From: Mytilisepta virgata
Lineage: Eukaryota > Mollusca > Bivalvia > Mytilida > Mytilidae
Assembly: GCA_028015205.1 (NCBI GenBank)
Contig: CM051518.1
Location: 59,475,978-59,539,977 of the forward strand
Reading direction: 5' to 3'
DNA length: 64,000 nucleotides
In this document: positions 24,741 to 35,620 of the stretch, piece after piece
Layout of the letters: the number at the start of each line of letters is the position of its first letter
How positions within the stretch are numbered: the stretch's first letter is position 1
Program-made: the position numbers and the translations under genes
The notes under the pieces: generated by a model
Databases searched by the model: none
Told to the model about the DNA's origin: nothing
What the model saw: only the letters and a program-made list of their open reading frames with translations

Positions 24741-27700
24741 AACAAGAGGCTCACTGGGCTGGGCCTGTATCGCTCACCTGGCCATTTTCTTTCACAGACC
24801 GGGAAGATTTATGCAAACTTTGTAAAGGACCTTCCATAGATGCTCCATACCAAAAATCAGTTCATTTGGCTTTACGATTTCAGAGAAGACGTTTTAAATT
24901 TCCACCAACCAGAACATGTAAATGCTCATGGCAGCCATTTTGTTTTACAGACCAAGCAGACTTATGCAAACTTTGTAAAGGACCTTCCATAGATGCTCCA
25001 TACCAAAAATCAGTTCATTTGGCTTTACAGTTTCAGAGGAGAAGAAGTTTTAAATTTCGACCAATCAGAACATGTAAATGCTCATGGCAGCCATTTTGAT
25101 TTACAGACCAAGCAGATTTATGCAAACTTTGTAAAGGACCTTCCATAGATGCTCCATACCAAAAATCAGTTCATTTGGCTTTACAGTTTCAGAGAAGAAG
25201 TTTTAAATTTCGACCAATCAGAACATGTAAATGCTAATGACGGCCATTTTGTTTCACAGACTGGGATGATTTATGCAAATTTTGTAAAGGACCTTCCATA
25301 GATGCCCCATACCAAAAATCAGTTCATTTGGCTTTACAATTGCAGAGAAGTTTTAAATTTCGACCAATCAGAACATGTAAATGCTCATGGCAGCCATTTT
25401 GTTTCACGGACCGGGATGAGTTCTGCAAACTTGGTAAAGGATCTTCCATAGATGCTCCATACCAAAAATCAATTCATTTGGCTTTATGGTTTCAGAGGAG
25501 AAGTTTTAAATTTCGACCAATCAGAACATGTAAATGCTCATTACGGCCATTTTTTTTCACAGACCAGGATGATTTATGCAATTTTGTAAAGGACCTTCCA
25601 TAGATGCTCCATACCAACAAGAGGCTCTCAAGAGCCTGAATCGCTCACCTGGTAAACAATGCACTATAAACTAAATTAATATATTAATGTTTGTTGTAAA
25701 TTAAACTGAGTATTAAAGGTCACGTAAAATGCTGAAAATACCTTTAAAAGCCTTTCAAGAACCTCTGGAAAGAAATGGGCATGAGTTCTCCCTACGCTTG
25801 ATTAAGATACAGTCATGGTCAATCTGATGATTCATAATACAAAATACAAGCTTTAATTAATCTTCAAATACAAGTATAAATCTTTTAGTCTATATGTTGT
25901 CTTCGTTTTTTAAAATGTTTGAAAGAAGTTATGTAAAAATTGTGGGTTAAGGCTTTTTATTGTACTTGAAAAGGAAATATTGCAGGAACAATCATGCTAA
26001 GTTTCATCCAAATCCCCCTAGTAGTTTCAGAGGAGAAGATGTTTGAAAATTTGTTAACAACGATTATGACAGACATCAAGTGATGGCAATTAAAAGCTCA
26101 CATATTATGAAGTTTAATCATTGTTATACAACATTCTCATCATCACCATTCACTAAGGATACCATGTTTACTTTAAAAACCAAATATTGTTGAAATCCGA
26201 GCAAGTGTAAAAAATGGCGGGAAAATGGCAGTCATTTTAAGCCATTCAACTCGGGATACCATGTTTGCCTTGAAAGTAGCTTTCATCTTCATTTTATTTC
26301 TATAATTCAGGAAAGAATAGCAAAAAACAGCATTTTGACCCCTATGTTCTATTTTTAGTAAGGGCGGACATGTTTTTCGACCAATCAAAAATCCAAGCAT
26401 TAACTTTTTGCAGGATACACTAAGGAACAATCTTACCAAGTTTCATTTGATTTTGAATAATAGTTTTAGAGAAGAAGATTTTTGAACATAAAAAAAAGCC
26501 AAAAATGTCAAAAAAGGGCAATAACTCTAACATCAGTTGACAGATTTTCACGAAAATCAGCACGCAGGTAGCTCTCATCATGCTGAACACTTTCAACCTG
26601 CAGAATTTGGCGTAACCTAATGATTTTTGAGATATTTGCAAAAAACTGTTGTTTGACCCCTATGTTCTATTTTTAGTAACAGTGGCCATGTTTTTCGACG
26701 AATCAAAAATTAAAGCATAAACTTTGTGCAGGATACCCTAAGGAACAATCATGCTAATTTTTATCCAAATCCATTCAGTAGTTTCAGAGGAGAAGATTTT
26801 TGAATAATAACATAAAAAAAGCCAAAAATGTCAAACAAGAGGCTCTCAAGAGCCTGAATCGCTCACCTGGTAAACAATGCACTATAAACTAAATTAATAT
26901 ATTAATGTTTGTTGTAAACTAAACTGAGTATTAAAGGTCATGTAAAATGCTGAAAATACCTTTAAAAACCTTTAAGAACCTCTGGAAAGAAATGGGCATG
27001 AGTTCTCCCTACGCTTGATTAAGATACAGTCATGGTCAATCTGATGATTCATAATACAAAATACAAGCTTTAATTAATCTTCAAATACAAGTATAAATCT
27101 TTTGGTCTATATGTTGTCTTCATTTTTAAAATGTTTGAAAGAAGTTATGTAAAAATTGTGGGTTAAGGCTTTTTATTGTACTTGAAAAGGAAATATTGCA
27201 GGAACAATCATGCTAAGTTTAATCAAATTCCCCCAAGTAGTTTCACAACATTCTCATCATCACCATTCACTAAGGATACCATGTTTACTTTAAAAACCAA
27301 ATATTGTTGAAATCCGAGCAAGTGTAAAAAATGGCGGGAAAATGGCAGCCATTTTAAAAATGGCCGTCCAAAACAAACTTTCATCATCACCATTCAACTC
27401 GGGATACCATGTTTGCCTTGAAAGTAGCTTTCATCTTCATTTTATTTCTATAATTCAGGAAAGAATAGCAAAAAACAGCATTTTGACCCCTATGTTCTAT
27501 TTTTAGTAACGGCGGACATGTTTTTTGACCAATCAAAAATCCAAGCATTAACTTTTTGCAGAATACCCTAAGGAACAATCTTACCAAGTTTCATTTGATT
27601 TTGAATAGTAGTTTTAGAGATGAAGATTTTTGAAATAATAACATAAAAAAAAGCCAAAAATGTCAAAAAAGGGCAATAACTCTAACATCAGTTGAAAGAT

Positions 27701-30700
27701 TTTCACAAAAATCAGCACGCAGGTAGCTCTCATCATGCTGAACACTTTCAACCTGCAGAATTTGGCGTAACCTAATGATTTTTGAGATATTTGCGAAAAA
27801 CTGTTGTTTGACCCCTATGTTCTATTTTTAGTAACAGTGGCCATGTTTTTCGACGGATCAAAAATCGAAGCATAAACTTTGTGCAGGATACCCTAAGGAA
27901 CAATCATGCTAAGTTTTATCCAAATCCATTCAGTAGTTTCAGAGGAGAAGATTTTTGAAATAATAATATAAAAAAAAAGCCAAAAATGTCAAAAAAGGGC
28001 AATAACTCTAACATCAGTATACAGATTTTCAAGAAAATCAGCACTCAGGTAGCTCTCATCATGCTGAACACTTTCAACCTGCCAGAGTTTGCCTTAACCT
28101 AATGATTTTTTAGATACTTGCGAAAAACTGTTGTTTGACCCCTATGTTCTATTTTTAGTAACAGTGGCCATGTTTTTCGACGGATCAAAAATCGAAGCAT
28201 AAACTTTGTGCAGGATATCCTAAGGAACAATCATGCTAAGTTTTATCCAAATCCATTCAGTAGTTTCAGAGGAGAAGATTTTTGAAATAATAACATAAAA
28301 AAAAAGCCAAAAATGTCAAAAAAAGGGTGATAACTCTGAAATGAGTGGTTGGATCTTCTTCAACATTTCAGGGCAGGTAGATCTTGAGGTGCTGATCACT
28401 TTTACCCTATGCCAGAATTTTGATATCTGTGACCGTTTCTGACTTATTTGCAAAAAACTGTGATTTACCCCTATGTTCTATTTTTAGCCATGACGGCCAT
28501 GTTTTTATACGAATCAAAAATCCAAACAATAGATTTGTAGCACCCATACCAATTAATAACTGTACCAAGTTTGGTTGCAGTTGGACTTATGGTGTTGGAG
28601 GAGTTAACGTTTGAAAAAGTTAACGGACGACGGACGGACGGACGACGGACGCCAAGTGATAGCAATAGCTCACATGACCCTTTGGGTCAGGTGAGCTAAA
28701 AACCAAATATTGTTGAAATCCGAGCAAGTGTAAAAAATGGCGGGAAAATGGCAGCCATTTTAAAAATGGCCGTCCAAAAAAAACTTTCATCATCACCATT
28801 CAACTCGAGATACCATGTTTGCCATCAAAGTAGCTTTCATCTTCATTTTATTTCTATAATTCAGGAAAAAATAGCAAAAAACAGCATTTTGACTCTTATG
28901 TTCTATTTTTAGTAAGGGCGGACATGTTTTTCGACCAATCCAAAATCCAAGCATTAACTTTTTGCAGGATACCCTAAGGAACAATCTTACCAAGTTTCAT
29001 TTGATTTTGAATAGTAGTTTCAGAGAAGAAGATTTTTGAAATAATAACATAAAAAAAAGCCAAAAATGTCAAAAAGGGCAATAACTCTAACATCAGTTGA
29101 CAGATTTTCACGAAAATCAGCACGCAGGTAGCTCTCATCATGCTGAACACTTTCAACCTGCCAGAATTTGCCGTAACCTGATGATTTTTGAGATATTTGT
29201 GAAAAACTGTTGTTTGACCCCTATGTTCTATTTTTAGTAACAGTGGCCATGTTTTTCGACGGATCAAAAATCGAAGCAAAAACTTTGTGCAGGATACCCT
29301 AAGGAACAATCATGCTAAGTTTTGTCCAAATCCATTCAGTAGTTTCAGAGGAGAAGATTTTTGAAATAATAACATAAAAACAAATTTACACGCAATCAAA
29401 AGCTTTTTTTCATTTTCTACAGTTTGCCATCTATAAGGCATCAACAGTTATTTTGACATTTAAGGGACAAAACTTTAACTCCTAAAGGGCTCATTTAAAC
29501 ATTTTGCAAACTAAGGGAAATGCTGTGAAAATGGTCAATTTTGATGTTCTAAGGGGAATAACTCCTAAAAGGAATAATCATACAACTTAAGTACAAATTT
29601 AAAAAAAAAATCAAGAAAAAGGGCAATAACTCCTACATGGGTGGTTACATCTTCTTCAAAATTTCAAAGCAGGTAGATCTTGAGGTGTTGAACACTTTAG
29701 CTTCCCATCAGAATTTTGATATCTGTCACCATTTTTGAGTTATTTGCAAAAAACTGTAATTTACCCCTATGTTCTATTTTCAGCCATGGCAGCCATGTTT
29801 TTTTACAAATCAAAAATCCAAACGATAGTTTAGTAGCACTCATGCCAAGGAACAACTACACTAAGTTTGGTTGCAATTAAACTTATGGTGTAAGAGGAGT
29901 TAACGATTTTATTACAATGAATAAAAATGGTCAATTTTTATGTTTTAAGGGGGATAACTTCTAAAGGAATGGTCCTACAACTTTGAGCCTGTTACAGATT
30001 TTGTAGATCTTGATGTGCCTAACAATATGCAATTTGAATTTCTCAGATAACTTTTATAGTTTTCAAAATAATGAGTTTAAAAAGTGCAAAATTGGAAAAA
30101 ATCAGGAAAAAGGGTGATAACTCTGAAATGAGTGGTTGGATCTTCTTCAAAATTTCAGGGCAGGTAGATCTTGAGGTGCTGATCACTTTTACCCTATGCC
30201 AGAATTTTGATATCTGTGACCGTTTCTGACTTATTTGCAAAAAACTGCGATTTACCCCTATGTTCTATTTTTAGCCATGACGGCCATGTTTTTATACGAA
30301 TCAAAAATCCAAACAATAGATTTGTAGCACCCATACCAATTAATAACTGTACCAAGTTTGGTTGCAGTTGGACTTATGGTGTTGGAGGAGTTAACGTTTG
30401 AAAAAGTTAACGGACGACGGACGGACGGACGACGGACGGACGACGGACGCCAAGTGATAGCAATAGCTCACATGACCCTTCGGGTCAGGTGAGCTAAAAA
30501 GGGCAATAACTCTAACATCAGTTGACAGATTTTCACGAAAATATGCACACAGGTAGCTCTCATCATGCTGAACACTTTCAACCTGCCAGAATTTGCCATA
30601 ACCTAATGATTTTTGAGATATTTGCGAAAACTGTTGTTTGACCCCTATGTTCTATTTTTAGTAACAGTGGCCATGTTTTTCGACGGATCAAAAATCGAAG

Positions 30701-31804
30701 CATAAACTTTGTGCAGGATACCCTAAGGAACAATCATGCTAATTTTTATCCAAATCCATTTAGTAGTTTCAGAGGAGAAGATTTTTGAAATAATAACATA
30801 AAAAAAGCCAAAAATGTCAAAAAAGGGCAATAACTCTAACATCAGTTGAGAGATTTTCACGAAAATATGCACACACGTAGCTCTCATCATGCTGAACACT
30901 TTCAACCTGCCAGAATTTGCCATAACCTAATGATTTTTGAGATATTTGCGAAAAACTGTTGTTTGACCCCTATGTTCTATTTTTAGTAACAGTGGCCATG
31001 TTTTTCCACAGATCAAAAATCGAAGCATAAACTTTGTGCAGGATACCCTAAGGAACAATCATGCTAAGTTTTATCCAAATCCATTCAGTAGTTTCAGAGG
31101 AGAAGATTTTTGAAATAATAACATAAAAAAAAGCCAAAAATGTCAAAAAAAAGGGTGATAACTCTGAAATGAGTGGTTCAAAATTTCAGGGCAGGTAGAT
31201 ATTGAGGTGCTGATCACTTTTACCCTTTGCCAGAATTTTGATATCTGTGACCGTTTCTGACTTATTTGCAAAAAACTGCGATTTACCCCTATGTTCTATT
31301 TTTAGCCATGACGGCCATGTTTTTATACGAATCAAAAATCCAAACAATAGATTTGTAGCACCCATACCAATTAATAACTGTACCAAGTTTGGTTGCAGTT
31401 GGACTTATGGTGTTGGAGGAGTTAACGTTTGAAAAAGTTAACGGACGACGGACGGACGGACGACGGACGCCAAGTGATAGCAATAGCTCACATGACCCTT
31501 CGGGTCAGGTGAGCTAAAAATCAGTTCATTTGGCTTCAAGGTTTCAGAGGAGAAGAAGTTTTAAATTTGGACCAATCAGAACATGAAAATGGTTATGGAG
31601 GCCATTTTGTTTCACAGATCAGGATGATTTATGCAAACTTTGTAAAGGATCTTCCATAGATGCTCCATAACGAAAATCAGTTAATTTGGCTTTACGGTTT
31701 CAGAGGAGAGGAAGTTTTAAATTTGGTCCAATCAGAACATGTAAATGCTAATGGCGGCCGTAGAAGTTTTAGTTCAGGTCCTTTTGGGACATGTGAGCTA
31801 AAAA
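24741..31804 (+). repeat. Outer GCTCACCTGG-family element, split by nested copies
   Basis: The head AACAAGAGGCTCACTGGGCT starts at 24741. About five and a half ~152-bp core units (CTTTGTAAAGGACCTTCCAT, GTTTCAGAGGAGAAG, AGAACATGTAAATGCTC) follow. The element is interrupted at 25615 after GATGCTCCATACC and resumes at 31516 with AAATCAGTTCATTTGGCTTC, exactly where the interrupted unit would continue. It ends ATGTGAGCTAAAAA at about 31804. Confidence 0.65.
25616..31515 (+). repeat. Nested GCTCACCTGG-family elements (at least two levels)
   Basis: A head AACAAGAGGCTCTCAAGAGC occurs at 25616 and again at 26834. Matching tails (GGGTCAGGTGAGCTAAAAA) occur at 28697, 30495 and 31515. The 26834 copy is inserted in TGTCAAAAAAGGGCAATAAC of the first, which resumes at 30496. 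The extra tail at 28697 without its own head points to a later internal duplication. A ~250-bp segment is repeated with near identity at 28400-28680, 30190-30480 and 31230-31500. Confidence 0.6.
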
Positions 31805-32861
31805 CCAAAATTTTCAATTTTTTTTTTTCTCTTAAAATCGGCAAAATCGGGTCAGTGGATCCGTAAACCAACTAATTAAAAGTAAATGGCTTGAATAACA
31901 AATAAAAAATTAATTTTGATAAAAAATTGTATTCTTCTTTTGAAAAATATGTTTTTCCCAAACTCTTTTGTACATATAATTTTATGTAAAACCTTTGTAA
32001 TTCTTTTATGAAGAACTTTTAAACTGCATCGTGTGCCAAGGCAAACAGCCGTTGTTTTCCTTGGAAATCTATGATGAAACCCAGGAATGATATAAATCAT
32101 ATATATGATTTTTTTTAAATGTTTGCCCAAGCAAAAATGTCAATTTCAAAAAAAAAAAAAAAAAAAAAAAAACCTCCCTCTCTCATCCATTTTTTAAAAA
32201 GTGGCCTGAGAATCTAAGCATCTTTTTTGCATGGCCTAACAATCCTATAAAATTTGAACGAAATCCGATCAGCGATGTAAGAGGTGTTGCGTCCACAAAG
32301 TGTTCGTTTAGTGTAACATGCACAAGAACATTAAACTCCCATTACTCCTGTAAAATTTGTCGAATCAAAATGGCAACTAATTTGCGGCAGAGGACAAAAA
32401 AAAATATGGTAGAATAGGGGAAAAATGGAATTCATGGTTAGGAACTAAAGATGTTGGTTATGGGTTGAATAAAATATAATGTTGAATTCAACATAAATGT
32501 GACCATGTATACATCACTGGCAGGGCATACATGTAGTACCGATCATAAGGAGTGTAATAGTTAATAAACAGTATTAATGTGGGTGAAAAACAGCAGTTAT
32601 TGTCACTATATGCAAATGATTCAATCTGGGATGCATTTTACTCTTTTTGTTTTTCATTTTAGCCCTTTAGAGGTTTTAAATACTCATCTCTTTTAAAAAC
32701 TTGGAGGTAGTTCCCCCCTGATTCAAAATAATTAACTGAGGCTTTGCAACCACCAAACCAAATAAGAAAAAATTCCACAAAAAAGATGAATGACTAGTTG
32801 TGTACTGTTTGTTACAGGACATATCAACGGACAAGAGTATTCCAGTGCAAGTGAGGTATAT

Positions 32862-33266
32862 AAACAAGAGGGTCAAGAGAATTGAGCCTGTATCCCTCGC
32901 CTGATAGTCCTACAATCAATCCATTTTATTTCAAGTGAAAATTGTAATGGACCTTCCATAGATGTTTCATACCAAGTATCAGTGAATTTGGCTATATGGT
33001 TTCAGAGAAGGAGATTTTTGAAATCTAAACCAATCAAAAATAAGATTTCATCATAGCTGCCATATTAGCTGTGACCGTGACGAAATATGCAAACATTATA
33101 TAAAGGTCCTTCCACAGATGCTTCATACCAAGTTACAGCTCATTTGGCTTTGCACTTTCAGAAAATTTTATTTTTGAAATTTTGACCAATCAGAAATAAG
33201 GATTCATCCTGAACACCAAGTGATGACAAAAGCTCACATGGCCCTTTGGGCCAGGTGAGCTAAAAA
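32862..33266 (+). repeat. GCTCACCTGG-family element next to exon 5
   Basis: A compact copy: AAACAAGAGGGTCAAGAG...TCGCCTGATAG head, two core units and the tail GCTCACATGGCCCTTTGGGCCAGGTGAGC-TAAAAA. Its right end is only ~27 bp from the 5' splice site of receptor exon 5 (33294). Confidence 0.7.
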
Positions 33267-33293
33267 TGCATTTTCCTTCTGTGTCATACTTAC

Positions 33294-33470
33294 CTTTACA
33301 TGGTGAATTCCGTATTCTGCTCAAACATGAACAGTGGGTAAAAATACGGAAACATTTCTGTGGGCATATCACCCAGATGATACATGTCATAAATACCGAT
33401 ACGAAAAAAAAAATTCCTAATGCAGTTCCAATAATAATATCTCTATATTCAGTAATAACAATATTGGCAT
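33294..33470 (-). CDS. IL-1R-like receptor, coding exon 5 (transmembrane segment)
   Basis: A 177-bp exon between acceptor TATATTTCAG and donor AAAG|GTAAGT. It encodes DANIVITEYRD followed by a ~24-residue hydrophobic run (IIIGTALGIFFFVSVFMTC then IIWVI), then a Cys-rich basic stop-transfer stretch (CPQKCFRIF...). This is a single-pass type I membrane segment between ectodomain and TIR exons. Confidence 0.85.
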
Positions 33471-33914
33471 CTGAAATATACATGTAAGTTGAAAAATGAA
33501 CATATACGTGTAAAAATACTCATTTCATCTGACACAAAGTAACTATTGATAAACAAAAGAAACAAATCTTTTTTAGTGAGCGAGCTCATTATACGATTTA
33601 ATTTTCATACATAAAGTGGAACAAAATGTTTAACTGTAGAAGAAATCTTCTGTTAGTAAACATTGCTAACTGACAAATTTCAGAAAGTGGTCATCTCCAC
33701 GTTTAGGATCAGACTCTGAATATTGAAAAAAATTATGACCTACTGACCAATCTATATTTGGAAAAAAACTGAAAACAAATATATTATATTTTTGGCTTAA
33801 GGGATGCAGGCATCCTTAAATCTCATCTGTATGATCAGGCTTTATTTTTATAAGACTAATGATGTTTTGAAAACTACTTGATAACTGAAAAGCATATATA
33901 TTTTAAGCATTTAA

Positions 33915-35471
33915 CTAGAGGCTCAGAAGGCTGAGCCTGTATCGCTCAACTGGAATGAAAGCAATTTTTATTGATGTACCTCAAAGAGAAAAGTCAATTC
34001 TCCCTATCATTATGAAGTGTGGTAAGCCTTGTAGGAACCAATTTTTTCTTCATCAAGGTCCTTCTACTTACAGGTCAGCATATTCTAAAATTTAGAGGTT
34101 CTCCAGAAGATTTTTGCATGTATTTCCCATAGGGTCTTAAGTTAACCTATGTCCTCTGCTGAAGTCCATTTTGAATTAGGGATCGGCACCATAGTAACAA
34201 CACTGTGAGCACCTTAAAAAGAACATTCAGACCATGTTTTGTTTCAAGCAATTCTGCCGTTCTGTAGATTTTTGTTATATGTCATAGACACTTTCAGTCA
34301 ACTTTGGCTCTGTTTGGCCATGCAGATTAAGAGAAAAATCAACCAATCAGAAACAAGAATTGCCCTTGGCGGCCACATTGTCGACTGATCTGGACAAAAT
34401 GAGGAAACTTTGTAAAAAACCTCCAACAGATGCTTCCTGTTCCCTTTGGCTAAGTGGTTTCAAAGAAGAGGATTATCAACCGATGAAAGACAAGAACTTC
34501 CCATGATGGCCATGTTTGTTGCCTGAAAAGGACGAAATGAGGAAACTTTGTATAGAACCTTCCAATTAGATGCTTTCTGTCAAGTTTCATTCCATTTGGC
34601 AAAGCGATTTCAGGCGAAAAGATTTTTTAATATCACCAAATCAGAAACAAGAACATCTCATGGCAGCCAAATTTATATTCCAATGGGAACAAAATGAGGA
34701 AACTTTACAAAGGACCTCTCATATATGCTTCAGGTTAGGTTTCGTTCAAATTGGGAAAGCAATTTCAGAGAAGATTCTTTTATATTAGCCAATCAGAAAC
34801 AAGAACTGCCAATGGTGACCATATATGTACTCTGATCGGGATTAAATAAAGATATTTTTAAAAGAACCTCCCATAGATAATTCCTGTCAAGTTTCGTTCC
34901 ATTTAGCCATGCAGTTCCAGAGAAAAAAATTATTATTAATCAACCAATGTGGAACAAAAATTGCCTATGACGGCCATGTTTTTTGCCCGATTGGGACGAA
35001 ATAAAGAACCTCCTATAGAAGCTTTCTGTCAAGTTTTGTTCCATTTGGCCAAGCGATTTCAGAGGAGGATTTTTTTTATATCAACCAATCAGAAACAACA
35101 ACTGCCCATGGCGGCCATATTTGTATTCTGATCGGGACGAAATGAGGAAACTTTATAAAGGACCTCCCATGTATCCTTCCTTGCAAGTTTTGTTCCATTT
35201 GGCCAAGCAGTTTCAGGGAAGAGGTTTTTTAAAACTTAGCCAATCAGACACAACAATTGCCCATGGCGGCCATGTTTGTTGTCCAATTGGGACGAAATGA
35301 GCAATCTTCATAAAGGACCTTACATAGATGCTTCCTGCCAAATTCAATTCCATTTTGCCCAGTGGTTTCATGGAAGAAGATTAAAATGTGAAAAGTTAAT
35401 GGACGATGGACAGACGGCGGACGCCAAGTGATGACAAAAGCTCACATGGTCTTTGGCCAGGTAAGCTAAAA
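33915..35471 (+). repeat. GCTCAACTGG-family element next to exon 4
   Basis: It runs from CTAGAGGCTCAGAAGGCTGA..GCTCAACTGG to GCTCACATGGTCTTTGGCCAGGTAAGC-TAAAAA. It holds about eight core units of ~140-160 bp with CATTTGGC.AAGCGATTTCA, CCAATCAGAAACAAGAAC, and GCCCATGGCGGCCAT. Its right end lies ~12 bp from the 5' splice site of receptor exon 4 (35484). Confidence 0.7.
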
Positions 35472-35483
35472 ATGAAGTTATAC

Positions 35484-35620
35484 CTATACTTGTAAGACAA
35501 ACATTGAACTCTTTAGCAATTGATGTTCCAAGTCTGACAACACATTTAAATGAGTGACTAAAGTCATCTTCTTCCACACTGTCAATCATCAGTTCTGTTT
35601 CTATGTTTGTAATGTTATTT
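35484..35620 (-). CDS. IL-1R-like receptor, coding exon 4 (end of second Ig domain)
   Basis: A 137-bp exon between acceptor TTTTTCAG and donor ATAG|GTATAAC. It encodes NNITNIETELMIDSVEEDD, then FKCVVRLG and EFNVCLTSI. F-x-C-x-V is the F-strand cysteine motif of an Ig fold; the partner cysteine (IKC) is in exon 3. The junction through a split Arg codon is in phase. Confidence 0.82.

Larger units (their letters stand above)
16735..33293. other. Giant intron 5 of IL-1R-like gene, filled with repeats
   Basis: The intron is 16.6 kb and almost wholly made of dispersed and tandem repeats: the GTATCCCCC repeat at 16951-17590, hairpin repeats ending at 18612, 20126 and 22365, poly-C/poly-A tracts at 20430-20710, GCTCACCTGG-family elements at 22897-23825, 24741-31804 and 32862-33266. 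The 156-codon minus-strand frame at 17707-18177 has no recognisable domain and I do not call it a gene. Confidence 0.6.

Noticed and set aside
24725..25603. Open frames with repeated Cys motifs (RTCKCSWQPF..CKLCKGPS) suggesting a zinc-binding repeat protein
   Set aside because: They exactly follow the ~152-bp tandem units of a non-autonomous repeat, are broken repeatedly, and start without context.
28420..31432. Identical 64-codon ORF at 28420, 30207 and 31238
   Set aside because: Conserved only because the DNA segment was recently duplicated inside nested repeats.
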